64,000 nucleotides of DNA from Actinopolyspora lacussalsi subsp. righensis (lineage in GTDB: Bacteria > Actinomycetota > Actinomycetes > Mycobacteriales > Pseudonocardiaceae): NCBI RefSeq assembly GCF_900116555.1, contig NZ_FPAT01000009.1, positions 145,892 through 209,891 of the forward strand. Reading direction: 5' to 3'. Positions within the stretch are counted from its first letter, which is position 1. The number at the start of each line of letters is the position of its first letter. The notes beneath the pieces are model-generated. The model did no database searches, was not told the origin of the DNA, and worked only from the letters and a program-made list of their open reading frames with translations. Of this stretch, positions 44,571 to 54,875 are shown in pieces. The position numbers were made by a program, and so were the translations under genes.

Positions 44571-46307
44571 CTACTGCTCCGATTCGGGTGGAATCCAGGC
44601 CGGCGGTTCGGCGGGATCACCGTGGTGCGCGTCCCCGGACATCGCCGCGACCTGATTACCGCCCCGTCGTTTCGACTGGTACATCGCGGTGTCGGAACGA
44701 GCCAGCACCTCGCTGCCGCTCTCCTGGGGCAGCATCGCCACCACCCCGATGGACAGCGTCACTCCCCGGGACAGTGAACCGGGCAGTCGGGACACGGCGT
44801 TGACCGTGCGGGTCAGCGCGCTCTCGGCGGCCTCCAGCTCCACCCCGGGCAGCAGGACCACGAACTCGTCACCACCGTAGCGCGAGACGAGATCGTCGGC
44901 GCGGAGCGTGTCGCTGAGCGTGCGCGCGATGACCCGGAGGACCTCGTCGCCCTCGGCGTGCGAGAGCTGGTCGTTGACCTCCTTGAAGCCGTCCAGATCG
45001 ACCAGTGCCACCGACAGCGGCTGCGCGTCGGGTTCACGCAGCATGCTCTCCAGCTTCGCGTCCAGCGCTCTGCGGTTGGGCAGCCCGGTGAGCGGGTCGT
45101 GCATGGCCTGCCTGGTGATCGCGTGGTGCTGCCGGTTCAGCCGTTGCCGGTCCAGGCGGGCCATCAGCGTGGCGCTGCGCGAGGCGCGCATGGTCCACAG
45201 CTCCGATTCGAGCTCCTGGGCGTACTCCTCGACGGCGACGGCGGTGTTGTCCGGATCGAGCCTGGCGCGTCTGGCGTACTCGCGTACCAACGAGATCCGC
45301 AGGCTGGGTTCGGAGATGTCCTCGCAGACCCGCTGCCGCGTCTCGGAAAGCACCCTGGTCGCCTCGTCCGGACGTTCCGCGCTGTCGTAACAACGTGCCA
45401 ACGCGATCGCTATGATGATCGTTTCCTGCACGGGCAGTTCCAGCCCGGGATCGGAAACCTCCTCCAGCTTGTCGATGTGCGAACCGTCCGGCTCCGCCAG
45501 CGCGCAGGCGGCCGCCAGCACGGGCATCTGCTCCGCGGCCTTCCTGCCGGGGACCCGGGGAAACAACGATTCCTGCCACGGCCCGTCCACCGCGACCGCT
45601 ATCTGCGCGGCGGTGCTGAACCTGCCGTCGGCGTCGTCCTGCTTGCCGATCCGTTCCAGCCGCAGGCCCCAGCCGAGCAACATCCGACACCGGTTGATCA
45701 GGTGGGTGGCGATCTCGTGCGGACCGCCGCTCTCGCGGATCCGATGGTGCGCTCGGGCCATCACCTCGTCGGCGATGTCGAACACGCCCAGTTGGGTGAG
45801 CACGAGACCGATGTCGATCAGCGAGGTCGCCAGCAGCCGTTCCCAGGAGCGTCTGCCCAGCGCGGCGTCCGGCACCAGGTCGTCGTCCAGGATCACCAGT
45901 GCTTCCGCCGCCTGGTTCAGCGCGTTGTCCTCGTTGCCGTCGAGCAGGGCCAGCCTGCCGCGCAGGGCGTGCGCGTCGGCACGAAGTACGTCGAGCCGGT
46001 GTCTTCGTGCGTGCGTCAGCAGCTCGTCCAGCAGCGGGACGGCTTGTTCGGCCATGCCCGGCGTGCACAGGCGCAGCGTCGCGCAGCAGCACAGCAGTTG
46101 CCCGAGCATTCTCGGATGCCCCCGCCGGCGGGCCTCGGTGAGGAGGTTGTCCGCTTCCCGACGAGTGGCGTCTCGTGCTTGTGGATCACTGTGCTGACCG
46201 ATGACCTGCAGTTCGCGCGCACGTCCGACCAACCACGCGTCGGACAGTTCACCGAGCGAGGTTGCCGCTCCCTCCCGCGCGTCAACCACGTCGTCGCGCA
46301 GCGGCAC
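44571..46307 (-). CDS. Diguanylate cyclase with N-terminal TPR-like region
   Basis: The 578-residue cytoplasmic protein has residues 1-about 395 forming helical TPR-like repeats (LLDELLTHARRHRLDVLRAD, then NQAAEALVILDD). A C-terminal GGDEF domain follows: HDPLTGLPNRRALDAKLESM, VALVDLDGFKEVNDQLSHAE, GDEVLRVIARTL and the active-site loop SRYGGDEFVVLLPG with the intact catalytic motif near residue 475. It should make cyclic di-GMP. I see no clear RxxD inhibitory site four residues before GGDEF. In actinomycetes such TPR-GGDEF proteins couple c-di-GMP to development. The acidic tail ends PPAWIPPESEQ. Confidence 0.92.
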   Translation of the reverse strand: MPLRDDVVDAREGAATSLGELSDAWLVGRARELQVIGQHSDPQARDATRREADNLLTEARRRGHPRMLGQLLCCCATLRLCTPGMAEQAVPLLDELLTHARRHRLDVLRADAHALRGRLALLDGNEDNALNQAAEALVILDDDLVPDAALGRRSWERLLATSLIDIGLVLTQLGVFDIADEVMARAHHRIRESGGPHEIATHLINRCRMLLGWGLRLERIGKQDDADGRFSTAAQIAVAVDGPWQESLFPRVPGRKAAEQMPVLAAACALAEPDGSHIDKLEEVSDPGLELPVQETIIIAIALARCYDSAERPDEATRVLSETRQRVCEDISEPSLRISLVREYARRARLDPDNTAVAVEEYAQELESELWTMRASRSATLMARLDRQRLNRQHHAITRQAMHDPLTGLPNRRALDAKLESMLREPDAQPLSVALVDLDGFKEVNDQLSHAEGDEVLRVIARTLSDTLRADDLVSRYGGDEFVVLLPGVELEAAESALTRTVNAVSRLPGSLSRGVTLSIGVVAMLPQESGSEVLARSDTAMYQSKRRGGNQVAAMSGDAHHGDPAEPPAWIPPESEQ

Positions 46308-46369
46308 ACACCCCCTGCCAAATCCGGCCGGGCCAGGCCGGTGCGTGTTGTCAACCGGGGTGCCGGTCG

Positions 46370-46440
46370 CTCCGCCGCCAGGATTCGAACCTGGACTATC
46401 GGAACCAAAATCCGAGGTGCTGCCTTTACACTACGGCGGA
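46370..46440 (-). tRNA. tRNA-Gln (UUG anticodon)
   Basis: The minus strand folds as a cloverleaf. The acceptor is TCCGCCG/CGGCGGA and the D arm GTGTAAAGGCAGCAC. The anticodon stem is TCGGA/TCCGA with loop TTTTGGT, giving anticodon TTG. The T arm is CCAGG-TTCGAAT-CCTGG and the discriminator base is G. CCA is not encoded, as is usual in actinomycetes. Confidence 0.95.
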
Positions 46441-46890
46441 CCGCACGACACGACATCACTTTCCGATGACGCGGTGCCGCGTCACCGATGTCCACACCGC
46501 AGCCTACCGACTACACGTCGCGCTGACGATGTCGGACTGTCCGCTGTCGTGCCCGAGCACATGATGTCATGTCCGGTTTCGGTGTCCGTAGCCGGATGGA
46601 TGTTGTGGGGTCGGCTCGTTCGGCCCCATCCTGGGTATGCCCCGCCACACCATTCGGGAAGCTCTCCTCGCTCGGCCCGGGTGGCAGTGGGGTACTGCCG
46701 GTGTGAGGCTTGGGAGCGCGGTGGAACCCGGGAACTTACGCCGGCGTAGGTTACGGTGTCGTAGGCTGAATGGTGCATTCCGGTCGCGCCGGGGAGTCAT
46801 CCGCGCGGCCGTGGGGTGTGCACGCGGTTAGCGGGCCGCTCCGAACAACCGGTACAACCTCTGTTTCCCGACCCCAGTTGAGGTAGCGAT
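46441..46890. other. 450-bp gap between tRNA-Gln and the desaturase gene
   Basis: Divergent promoter region. No gene is supported, and I see no second tRNA. The desaturase ATG has TTGAGGTAG (a GAGG ribosome site) 10-20 nt upstream. Confidence 0.45.
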
Positions 46891-47859
46891 ATGACCGCAC
46901 TGACCGAGAGCGCGGCCGCGGAGCAGCCGCCCCGGCGCACTGCTCCGAAACCCCTTACAGCGGGAAGTCGCCCGCGCGTCGCACAGGCCCTGGTTTATGT
47001 GTTCGTGATAGTTCCACTGCTCGCCCTGGTGGCGGCCGTTCCCTTCGCCTGGGGGTGGGGACTCGGCGCGGTGGACATCTCGTTGGCCATCGTCTTCTAC
47101 GCACTCAGCGGCCTCGGCGTCACCGTCGGTTTCCACCGGCTGTTCACGCACAGGTCGTTCAAGACCAACCGAGCCGTACAGGTGCTGCTGGCCATCTCGG
47201 GCATGGGCGCGGTGCAGGGGCCGGTGATCAACTGGGTCGCCGACCACCGCAGGCACCACGCCTACTCCGACCGGGAGGGCGACCCGCACTCGCCCTGGCG
47301 CTTCGGCAGCTCCGCCACGGCGCTGGCCAAGGGGTTCTGGCACGCCCACATGGGTTGGCTGTTCGAACGTGACGTGACCAACGTCGACCGGTTCGCTCCC
47401 GACCTGCTCAAGGACCGCGTCCTCGAGCGGATCAACAGGCTCTTCCCGTTGTGGACCGTGGCCAGCTTCGTGCTCCCCGCCGTGCTCGGCGGGCTGATCA
47501 CCTGGTCCTGGTGGGGAGCGCTCACCGCGTTCTTCTGGGCCGGTCTGGTCCGGGTGTCGGTGCTGCACCACATCACCTGGTCGGTGAACTCCATCTGCCA
47601 CATGATCGGCGAGCGTCCGTTCAAGAGCCGTGACAAGGCCGCCAACTTCTGGCCACTGGCGCTGATCTCGTTCGGCGAGTCCTGGCACAACTCGCACCAC
47701 GCCGATCCGACCTGCGCGCGGCACGGGGTGCTCAAGGGGCAGCTCGACATCTCGGCACGGTTGATCTGGATGCTGGAGAAGCTCGGCTGGGCCTGGAAGG
47801 TCCGCTGGCCCAACGAGCAGCGGCTCGCCCGCATCTCGGTGACCGAGGAGCACGGCTGA
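46891..47859 (+). CDS. Acyl-CoA / stearoyl-type delta-9 fatty acid desaturase
   Basis: Introduces a double bond into saturated acyl chains at a membrane di-iron site, so it tunes membrane fluidity. The 322-residue product has the three histidine boxes H82-RLFT-H87, H119-RRHH123 and HNSHH near residue 270. They are separated by hydrophobic hairpins (LVYVFVIVPLLALVAAV; TVASFVLPAVLGGLITWSWW). The SGLGVTVGFHRLFTHRSF segment is the family signature. The following TetR gene (48121) is a likely regulator. Confidence 0.94.
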   Translation: MTALTESAAAEQPPRRTAPKPLTAGSRPRVAQALVYVFVIVPLLALVAAVPFAWGWGLGAVDISLAIVFYALSGLGVTVGFHRLFTHRSFKTNRAVQVLLAISGMGAVQGPVINWVADHRRHHAYSDREGDPHSPWRFGSSATALAKGFWHAHMGWLFERDVTNVDRFAPDLLKDRVLERINRLFPLWTVASFVLPAVLGGLITWSWWGALTAFFWAGLVRVSVLHHITWSVNSICHMIGERPFKSRDKAANFWPLALISFGESWHNSHHADPTCARHGVLKGQLDISARLIWMLEKLGWAWKVRWPNEQRLARISVTEEHG

Positions 47860-47919
47860 GGCCACCGCTCCGACAGGAGTTCGTCACCCCGGTCCGCCGG
47901 GGTGATCCGTCGCGGACTC

Positions 47920-48006
47920 TCTCGCGGGCTCTCGCGTGGCGAGGACCGACGTGGCGTGGTGTTCCCGCCCCGTGCCGGCCCCGCCAGTGGTGAGAGCCCG
48001 CGAGAG
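47920..48006. repeat. 15-bp inverted repeat related to the GGCGGAACCTC family
   Basis: CTCTCGCGGGCTCTC (47920-47934) and its exact complement GAGAGCCCGCGAGAG (47992-48006), 57 bp apart, lie between the desaturase and TetR genes. The arm sequence equals the centre of family copy e at 58205-58255, so this looks like two facing partial copies. Confidence 0.65.
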
Positions 48007-48120
48007 TCCCCGTGGCCGTGCGCGGGCCGCTTCGGTGCGCGGGTCGCGGCACATCCCGGTCCGACACCACGACGAAGGCGTGTTCACGGGCAGCCGCGCC
48101 GGTACGTAGGGTGATCTGTC

Positions 48121-48810
48121 ATGGCGGTACGGCGACGTGGACGGGGCCGGTCCGACAGTGCCTCCGGCGGCAACGGTTCCCGCGGGGCCGGCCGGGTGCG
48201 GATGACCGGTAAGGAACGTCGGCAGCAGCTGTTGGACGTCGCCAGGGCGCTGTTCGCGGAGAAGGGCTTCGACGGCGCCTCCATCGAGGAGATCGCCCAT
48301 CGCGCCGAGGTCTCCAAGCCGGTGGTCTACGAGCATTTCGGCGGCAAGGAAGGCATCTACGCCGTGGTCGTGGACCGCGAGATGCAGACGCTGCTCGACA
48401 GGGTCGTCTCCGCGCTGTCGGCGGGGCATCCGCGCGAGCTGCTGGAACAGGCGGCCTGCGCGCTGCTGGACTACATCGACAATTCCACGGACGGCTTTCG
48501 GATTCTGGTCCGTGATTCTCCGGTGGCCAGCACCACCGGAACGTTCTCCGGGTTGCTCAACGACATAGCCAGCCAGGTCGAGCACATCTTCGGGCTCCAG
48601 TTCAGTGCCCGCGGTTACGATCCCGAGCTGGCCCCGCTCTACAGCCAGGCGCTGGTGGGGATGGTGGCGCTGACCGGGCAGTGGTGGTTGGAGGTGCACC
48701 GGCCCGGCAGGGACGAGGTCGCCGCCCACCTGGTCAACCTCGCCTGGAACGGTCTCTCGCACCTGGAACACGATCCGCGGCTACGCAGCCGTGACCACGA
48801 CACCGAGTGA
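48121..48810 (+). CDS. TetR-family transcriptional regulator
   Basis: The 229-residue protein has a basic N-terminal extension of about 28 residues, then the TetR HTH: RRQQLLDVARALFAEKGFDG, ASIEEIAHRAEVSKPVVYEH, FGGKEGIYAVVVDREM. The ligand domain is helical (DGFRILVRDSPVASTTGTFS). ATG 48121 has a TAGGGT box 8 nt upstream. Its position just after the desaturase suggests control of fatty-acid genes; this is an inference from context only. Confidence 0.9.
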   Translation: MAVRRRGRGRSDSASGGNGSRGAGRVRMTGKERRQQLLDVARALFAEKGFDGASIEEIAHRAEVSKPVVYEHFGGKEGIYAVVVDREMQTLLDRVVSALSAGHPRELLEQAACALLDYIDNSTDGFRILVRDSPVASTTGTFSGLLNDIASQVEHIFGLQFSARGYDPELAPLYSQALVGMVALTGQWWLEVHRPGRDEVAAHLVNLAWNGLSHLEHDPRLRSRDHDTE

Positions 48811-48837
48811 GGAGCTCCCCGCTTCGATCCCGGCGGG

Positions 48838-48895
48838 TCGCTACCCGAGGTCGGACCTCGTCGCAGCGAGAGCCGTGCGAGAGGTTCCGCCAAGC
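48838..48895 (-). repeat. GGCGGAACCTC dispersed repeat, copy d
   Basis: The minus strand reads TTGGCGGAACCTCTCGCACG, then GCTCTCGCTGCGACGAGG and TCCGACCTCGGGTAG. The core is at 48881-48891. It lies between convergent genes, in sense orientation after the thioesterase. Confidence 0.75.
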
Positions 48896-48921
48896 GGCCA
48901 CCTACGGCGAGATGCCTACAC

Positions 48922-49473
48922 TCACTCGTAGGAGTCGGTTTCCTGTTCGAGTTCGCGGGTGTGTTCGTAACCGGCCTTGCTCCACTGGGCCACCCATTCG
49001 GGCAGTTCCGGACGCTCCACGGGGCCGGGCAGCAGGTTCGCCACCTGTTCCGGTGTGACCCGCTCACCGGTTTTGGAGAGGAACCGGAGCTGGATCACCG
49101 CCGTGGTGGTGAGCTTTCCGCCGCTGACCGCTCGGTGCTCCATGAACAGGTGTCGTTCGTCCCAGCCGATGATCCTGGTGCGCAGCGTGAACGCGCGGAA
49201 GGGCCGCAGCGGGCGGCGGAACGATCCGGTCTCGTTGGTGACCACGGCGTACCAGCCCTTCGGCCGTATCCTGCGCAGTATTCCGGCGCGCAGCATCAGG
49301 TCGATACGCCCGAGATCGAAGATCGAGAAGTAGACACCGTTGTTCATGTGCCCCAGCAGGTCCAGATCGGTGGGCGCCACCCGGAAGTTCGTGTAGCAGG
49401 GGCCGAGCGGGTGCACCCTGCGGCCGAACACGGTCTTGACCGCGAGCACGACCAGGCGCAGCAGCATGTTCAT
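48922..49473 (-). CDS. Hotdog-fold acyl-CoA thioesterase-like protein
   Basis: The 183-residue protein has one hotdog domain: NFRVAPTDLDLLGHMNNGVY, the family's D-x-x-x-H-x-N-N-x-x-Y signature with the catalytic Asp, then FSIFDLGRIDLMLRAGILRR and GWYAVVTNETGSFRRPLRPF. It resembles the THEM6/4-hydroxybenzoyl-CoA thioesterase group. The N-terminal segment MNMLLRLVVLAVKTVFGRR may be a membrane-associated helix. ATG 49471-49473 with GGAAGG upstream. The substrate is not known. Confidence 0.82.
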   Translation of the reverse strand: MNMLLRLVVLAVKTVFGRRVHPLGPCYTNFRVAPTDLDLLGHMNNGVYFSIFDLGRIDLMLRAGILRRIRPKGWYAVVTNETGSFRRPLRPFRAFTLRTRIIGWDERHLFMEHRAVSGGKLTTTAVIQLRFLSKTGERVTPEQVANLLPGPVERPELPEWVAQWSKAGYEHTRELEQETDSYE

Positions 49474-49645
49474 CGGGGTGTTCCTTCCGTGCCGCGCCGG
49501 GAACGCGGTGGGATCAGCGGCAAAAGTTACTGTCGAGTAGACAACGTTAGGTTCGACGATCCCCCCGCCACAACCGGCCGTGAACACCGACACACCGTGC
49601 TTCGCTCGCCCTCGCCCAACGGAACCGGCACGGTGCAGCCCGGGG

Positions 49646-50857
49646 TCAGGCCGGGGCGACCCGCAGCAGTTGATCGCCGGATCCGTTCGACGTGGTCAGG
49701 TACAGCGCGTCGTCCGGGCCGAGCGTGGCGGCTCGCAACCTGCCGTGGGTGCCGTCCAGCTCCTTCGGTACCCACATCCGCCGCACCGAGCGACCGTTGT
49801 CGGACAGTCGGAACAACAGCAACTCGCTGCCCTTCAACGTCGTGACGGCGAGCACCCCTTCCAGCGATCCCCAGCGCGAACCGCGCAGGAAGGTCGCGTC
49901 GCAGACCGCCACGGTCTCGTCGCCCGAGGTCCACACGGCGGGCACCGCGTCGGGGAACCGCTCCCGATCGGTCATCGGCACCGACTCGTCGTAGTATCCG
50001 CTCCGCCCGCCCCGTGAGGGGTCCCAGCCGTAGTTGCCGCCCCGAACCAGCCGGTTCAGCTCGTCGTCCACATCGGGGCCGTGCTCGGCGACGAACACCT
50101 CGCCGTCCTCGCGCACGGTTATCCCCTGGGGATTGCGGTGGCCGAAGGTGTAGAGCAACCGGGTGGCGGGATCCGGATCGCCGACCATCGGGTTGTCCGG
50201 CGCGGGAGCACCGGTGTCCGGCCGCAGCCGCAGCACCTTGCCGCCCAGCGATCCGAGGTCCTGCGCCACGTCGGGACGCGCGGTGTCCCCGGTGGTCACC
50301 AGCAGGTTCCCGTCGGGGCCGAGGACCGGTCTGCATCCCGAGTGCCTGCCGCTGGGGTTGACCGGCAGGCCGGTCAGCAACGTGCCGGTCCGCTCGGCCC
50401 GCCGTCCGTCGGCGGACAACCGCCAGTCGACCAGCCTGATGTCCACCGCCTCGCCGTCGCGCTGGTGCGTCTGGCACGTCAGGAACCGCCGGTTCTCGTC
50501 GAAGTCGGGGTCCACCAGCAGCCCCATGAGGCCGCCCTCCCCGCGAACGAGCAGGTCGTCGAAGTTCGCCCGAACCGTGCCGGTCCCCGAATCACCGACC
50601 ACCGCCAGTCGGCCGGGGCGCTGCGTCACGAGTGCCGAACCGTTCGGCAGGAATCCCACGTCCCAACCGTGCTCCAGCCGATCGGACAGCACCTCCACCC
50701 GCAGCGGCGGCGCGGGGTCCGGGGGCGTGGTGCGTTCACCGTCGGTCTCCCCGCCGCCGCAGCCTCCCAGCAGCAACGTGCCCGCCATACCGGAGAGCGC
50801 CGCACGGCGGGAGATCACCGGTCGATTCGGAAGATGTGAACGATCGGGTGTGACCAT
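49646..50857 (-). CDS. PQQ-dependent sugar dehydrogenase-like lipoprotein (soluble aldose dehydrogenase fold)
   Basis: The 403-residue exported protein has a Tat-like/lipoprotein signal ([20 protein letters not shown]) with lipobox Cys. A six-bladed beta-propeller of the GSDH/Asd type follows: [80 protein letters not shown], and ending [15 protein letters not shown]. The catalytic His is expected in the GRHSGC segment. It probably oxidises sugars at the cell surface if PQQ is available; PQQ synthesis genes are not in view. Confidence 0.88.
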   Translation of the reverse strand: MVTPDRSHLPNRPVISRRAALSGMAGTLLLGGCGGGETDGERTTPPDPAPPLRVEVLSDRLEHGWDVGFLPNGSALVTQRPGRLAVVGDSGTGTVRANFDDLLVRGEGGLMGLLVDPDFDENRRFLTCQTHQRDGEAVDIRLVDWRLSADGRRAERTGTLLTGLPVNPSGRHSGCRPVLGPDGNLLVTTGDTARPDVAQDLGSLGGKVLRLRPDTGAPAPDNPMVGDPDPATRLLYTFGHRNPQGITVREDGEVFVAEHGPDVDDELNRLVRGGNYGWDPSRGGRSGYYDESVPMTDRERFPDAVPAVWTSGDETVAVCDATFLRGSRWGSLEGVLAVTTLKGSELLLFRLSDNGRSVRRMWVPKELDGTHGRLRAATLGPDDALYLTTSNGSGDQLLRVAPA

Positions 50858-51148
50858 ACCCACATCCTGGCATCGTTTCCGGCCCCGGCGAACCGGGACG
50901 ACAGGGCCCCGCCCGGAGTGGTGCGGTGTCGTTACCGGAGCGGGCGGCGTCCTAGCCCGAACGGGGGTGGCGTCCCGCACGGAATGGGGCGGGCCGCCCG
51001 GGAGTCACCGCCCGCGAGTCGTACGCTGGTTCGGGTGCCCGCGGGCCGGAGGCAGTGCCCTGCGGCGGGCGAGGCCGCTTTCACGGCGTTCCCACTGTTC
51101 GCGGGATCGTGTGCCGACGTTCCCTTCGTCGCGGTGCGAGGTTGTTCC

Positions 51149-54100
51149 ATGACCCAGGCTGGGCCGCTGGCCGGACTGTTCCAGACTCTTTCACGTGACC
51201 CGGCGCTGGGGCGGGTCGCGGCCGTGGCCGATTCACCGCGGCTGTCGATGGAGGGACCCGCCGCGGCGCGACCGCTGGTCGCCGCCGCGCTGGCGGCGGG
51301 CAGCCGACTCGGCGGCGACGACCGGCCGGTGTTGCTGGTCACCGCGACCGGCAGGGAGGCCGACGAGATCGCGGCGGCCGTCTCCTCGCTGCTGGGGCCC
51401 GAAGGCGTCGAGGTCATGCCCTCCTGGGAGACCCTGCCGCACGAGCGCCTGTCCCCGCGCGCGGACACCGTCGGGCGGCGGCTCGCGGTGCTGCGCAGGC
51501 TCGCCCATCCCGAGGAACACCCGCACGGCGCCCTGCGAGTGCTGGTCACCACCGTGCGCAGCCTGATTCAGCCGGTCGCGCCCGGTCTGGGGGAGCTGCC
51601 GCCGGTGCTGCTCGGGGTGGGCGAGGAGCACGAGTTCGAACAGCTCGCCACCCGCCTGACCGAACTCGCCTACAACCGCGTGGACATGGTCGAGAAGCGC
51701 GGTGAGTTCGCGGTGCGCGGCGGCATCGTCGACGTCTTCCCGCCGACCGAGGAACACCCGCTGCGGTTGGAGTTCTTCGGCGACGAGGTCACCGCCATCC
51801 GCCCCTTCTCGGTCTCCGACCAGCGCTCGCTGTCCGACGGCGCCGACGAGCAGGACCCACCCCGGCTGCACGCACCGCCGTGCCGCGAGCTGCTGCTCAC
51901 CGAGGACGTGCGCGCCAAGGCCCGCGAACTGTCCGAACACCACTCGGGTGACGCGCAGCTCGGCGAGATGCTCAACGGCATCGCCGAGGGGATCGCCACC
52001 GAAGGCATGGAGGCGCTGATACCGGCGCTGTGCGCGGGCAGGATGGAGTTGCTGACCGATCTGCTGCCCGAGGGCACCCACGTGGTGCTCGCCGATCCGG
52101 AGAAGGTCCGGGCGCGGGCGGCGGATCTGGTGCGGACCGGTGAGGAGTTCCTGGAAGCCTCCTGGATGGTCGCGGCCGACGGCGGCAAGGCTCCGATCGA
52201 CCTCGGCGCCTCCGCCTACCGTGAGCTGGCCGAGGTGGCCGAGTACACCCGCGAACTCGGGCTGCCGTGGTGGACCCTGAGCCAGTTCAGCAGCGTCGAG
52301 GAGGGTGACGACGAGGCCCTGCGGCTCGGGCTGAAGCAGGTAGAGCAGTACCGCGGTGACGTGTCGCGGGCCTTCGACGACCTGCGCGCCCACACCGCCG
52401 GTGGTGGTGCCACCCTGCTGGTGGTGCCCGGCACCGGTACCGCGCAGCGCGCTGTCCAGCAGCTGGGCGAGGTGGATCTGCCCGCCCGGCACGCCGAGAA
52501 CGGGCTCGCGGAAGCACCGGAGGCCGGTGTGGTCACGGTGGTGCGCGCCGACATGGAGGACGGCTTCGCCGCCCCCGACGTGGGGCTGGTGGTGCTCACC
52601 GAGGCCGATCTGACCGGCGGTCGCGGCGGCACCTCCACCAAGGACATGCGCCGGATGCCCTCGCGGCGGCGCAACGGGGTGGATCCGCTCGCGCTCAAAC
52701 CGGGCGATCACGTGGTGCACGAGCAGCACGGCATCGGCAAGTACGTCGAGATGGTGCAGCGCACCATCGGCGGCGCCACCCGCGAGTACCTGGTGCTGGA
52801 GTACGCCTCCAGCAAGCGGGGTCAGTCGGGCGACCGGTTGTTCGTGCCGACCGACCAGCTCGACGAGGTCTCGCGCTACGTCGGTGGCGAGGTCCCCACG
52901 CTGAACAAGCTCGGCGGTTCCGACTGGAAGAACACCAAGGCCAAGGCACGCAAGGCGGTCAAGGAGATCGCCTCGGAGCTGGTCCAGCTCTACGCGGCCA
53001 GGCAGTCCGCGCCCGGTCACGCCTTCGGCGAGGACTCTCCGTGGCAGCGCGAGCTGGAGGACGCCTTCCCCTACACCGAGACCGGTGATCAGCTCGCCGC
53101 GATCGAGGAGGTCAAGACCGACATGCGGAACTCGGTCCCGATGGACCGGGTCATCTGCGGTGACGTCGGCTACGGCAAGACCGAGATCGCGGTGCGCGCG
53201 GCGTTCAAGGCGGTGCAGGACGGCAAGCAGGTGGCGGTGCTGGTACCGACCACCCTGCTGGCGCAGCAGCACCTGAACACCTTCACCGACCGGATGCACT
53301 CCTTCCCGGTCAACATCAAGGGGCTCTCCCGGTTCACCGATCCGTACGAGTCCGAGCAGACCGTCAACGGGCTGCTCACCGGTGAGGTGGACATCGTCAT
53401 CGGCACCCACCGGTTGCTGCAGACGGGGGTGCGCTACAAGGACCTCGGGATGGTCGTCGTCGACGAGGAGCAGCGCTTCGGTGTGGAGCACAAGGAGCAC
53501 ATCAAGCAGCTGCGCACCCACGTGGACGTGCTGACCATGTCGGCCACCCCCATCCCGCGCACCCTGGAGATGAGCATGGCGGGCATCCGCGAGATGTCCA
53601 ACATCCTCACCCCTCCGGAGGAGCGCCACCCGGTGCTGACCTACGTCGGTGTCTACGACGAGAAGCAGGTCGCCGCTGCGGTGCGACGGGAACTGCTGCG
53701 GGACGGTCAGGTGTTCTTCGTGCACAACCGGGTGCACGACATCGAGAAGACCGCCCGGCACCTGCGCGAACTCGTTCCGGAGGCGCGGGTGGTCACCGCG
53801 CACGGGCAGATGAACGAGGACCGGCTGGAAAAGATCATCCAGGGGTTCTGGGAACGCGAGTACGACGTGCTGGTGTGCACCACGATCGTGGAGACCGGCC
53901 TGGACATCTCGAACGCCAACACGCTGATCGTGGACCGCTCGGACGCGCTGGGGCTGGCGCAGCTGCACCAGCTGCGCGGCAGGGTCGGCCGGGCCAGGGA
54001 ACGCGGCTACGCGTACTTCCTCTACCCGCCGGAGAAGCCGCTGACCGACACCGCGCACGACCGACTGGCCACCATCGCGCAGAACTCGGAGCTCGGGGCG

Positions 54101-54760
54101 GGGATGGCCGTGGCCATGAAGGACCTGGAGATCCGGGGTGCGGGCAACATCCTCGGTTCCGAGCAGTCCGGGCACATCGCCGGGGTCGGCTTCGACCTGT
54201 ACATGCGGCTGGTCGGCGAGGCGGTGCAGGCCTATCGCGAGGACGCCGGGGCCGAGCCGGAGGAGCAGGAGGAACTCACCGACGTGCGGGTGGACCTGCC
54301 GGTCGACGCGCACATCCCGCACGACTACGTGCCGGGGGAGCGGTTGCGGCTGGAGGCCTACCGCAAGATCGCCGCCTCCTCCGGACAGTCCGATTTGGAC
54401 GCAGTGCGCAACGAGCTCGCCGACCGCTACGGCACGCCGCCGCGGTCGGTGGAACGACTGCTCAGGGTCACCGCGTTCCGCCAGCTGTGCCGCGAGTACG
54501 GCGTGACCGAGGTGACGTTGCAGGGAACCTCGATCCGGTTCGCGCCGTTGGAACTGTCCGATTCGGCCCAGATGCGCATGAAGCGGCTCTACCCGAAGGC
54601 GGTCTACAAGTCGGCCGTGCGCACCGTTTCGGTGGCCCGGCCGACCGAGGGCGCGGCGGGCGGCAACATCGGAGCGCCGCAGCTGCGGGACGAGGAGTTG
54701 CTGGATTGGTGCGGCAAGCTGGTGGAGTCGCTGGCCGCCGCGCCCGTCGCGGCCGGGTGA
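51149..54760 (+). CDS. mfd: Transcription-repair coupling factor
   Basis: Removes RNA polymerase stalled at DNA damage and recruits UvrA. The 1203-residue product has an N-terminal UvrB-homology region (residues 1-about 350), the RNA-polymerase-interacting CarD-like domain ([20 protein letters not shown], near residue 520), and translocase motifs. These include [16 protein letters not shown] near 670, [20 protein letters not shown] near 770, [12 protein letters not shown], and [20 protein letters not shown], with [14 protein letters not shown]. The C-terminal TRCF domain ([20 protein letters not shown]) completes it. ATG 51149 chosen as the first start giving the normal N-terminus. Confidence 0.97.
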   Translation: MTQAGPLAGLFQTLSRDPALGRVAAVADSPRLSMEGPAAARPLVAAALAAGSRLGGDDRPVLLVTATGREADEIAAAVSSLLGPEGVEVMPSWETLPHERLSPRADTVGRRLAVLRRLAHPEEHPHGALRVLVTTVRSLIQPVAPGLGELPPVLLGVGEEHEFEQLATRLTELAYNRVDMVEKRGEFAVRGGIVDVFPPTEEHPLRLEFFGDEVTAIRPFSVSDQRSLSDGADEQDPPRLHAPPCRELLLTEDVRAKARELSEHHSGDAQLGEMLNGIAEGIATEGMEALIPALCAGRMELLTDLLPEGTHVVLADPEKVRARAADLVRTGEEFLEASWMVAADGGKAPIDLGASAYRELAEVAEYTRELGLPWWTLSQFSSVEEGDDEALRLGLKQVEQYRGDVSRAFDDLRAHTAGGGATLLVVPGTGTAQRAVQQLGEVDLPARHAENGLAEAPEAGVVTVVRADMEDGFAAPDVGLVVLTEADLTGGRGGTSTKDMRRMPSRRRNGVDPLALKPGDHVVHEQHGIGKYVEMVQRTIGGATREYLVLEYASSKRGQSGDRLFVPTDQLDEVSRYVGGEVPTLNKLGGSDWKNTKAKARKAVKEIASELVQLYAARQSAPGHAFGEDSPWQRELEDAFPYTETGDQLAAIEEVKTDMRNSVPMDRVICGDVGYGKTEIAVRAAFKAVQDGKQVAVLVPTTLLAQQHLNTFTDRMHSFPVNIKGLSRFTDPYESEQTVNGLLTGEVDIVIGTHRLLQTGVRYKDLGMVVVDEEQRFGVEHKEHIKQLRTHVDVLTMSATPIPRTLEMSMAGIREMSNILTPPEERHPVLTYVGVYDEKQVAAAVRRELLRDGQVFFVHNRVHDIEKTARHLRELVPEARVVTAHGQMNEDRLEKIIQGFWEREYDVLVCTTIVETGLDISNANTLIVDRSDALGLAQLHQLRGRVGRARERGYAYFLYPPEKPLTDTAHDRLATIAQNSELGAGMAVAMKDLEIRGAGNILGSEQSGHIAGVGFDLYMRLVGEAVQAYREDAGAEPEEQEELTDVRVDLPVDAHIPHDYVPGERLRLEAYRKIAASSGQSDLDAVRNELADRYGTPPRSVERLLRVTAFRQLCREYGVTEVTLQGTSIRFAPLELSDSAQMRMKRLYPKAVYKSAVRTVSVARPTEGAAGGNIGAPQLRDEELLDWCGKLVESLAAAPVAAG

Positions 54761-54875
54761 GCCGATCCGACGACGGTGGTGGTGCTCGCGCGGCATCACC
54801 ACCGTGCTCGACGGCTTCGTGCTCAGGGCGAGTGTTGCTCGGTCGGTTCCGAGCCCCCGATTCGGTCCGGACCTG

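Noticed and set aside
51233..54802. 1189-codon minus-strand open frame
   Set aside because: Antisense to mfd, which has complete family motifs; the antisense product has no recognisable domain.
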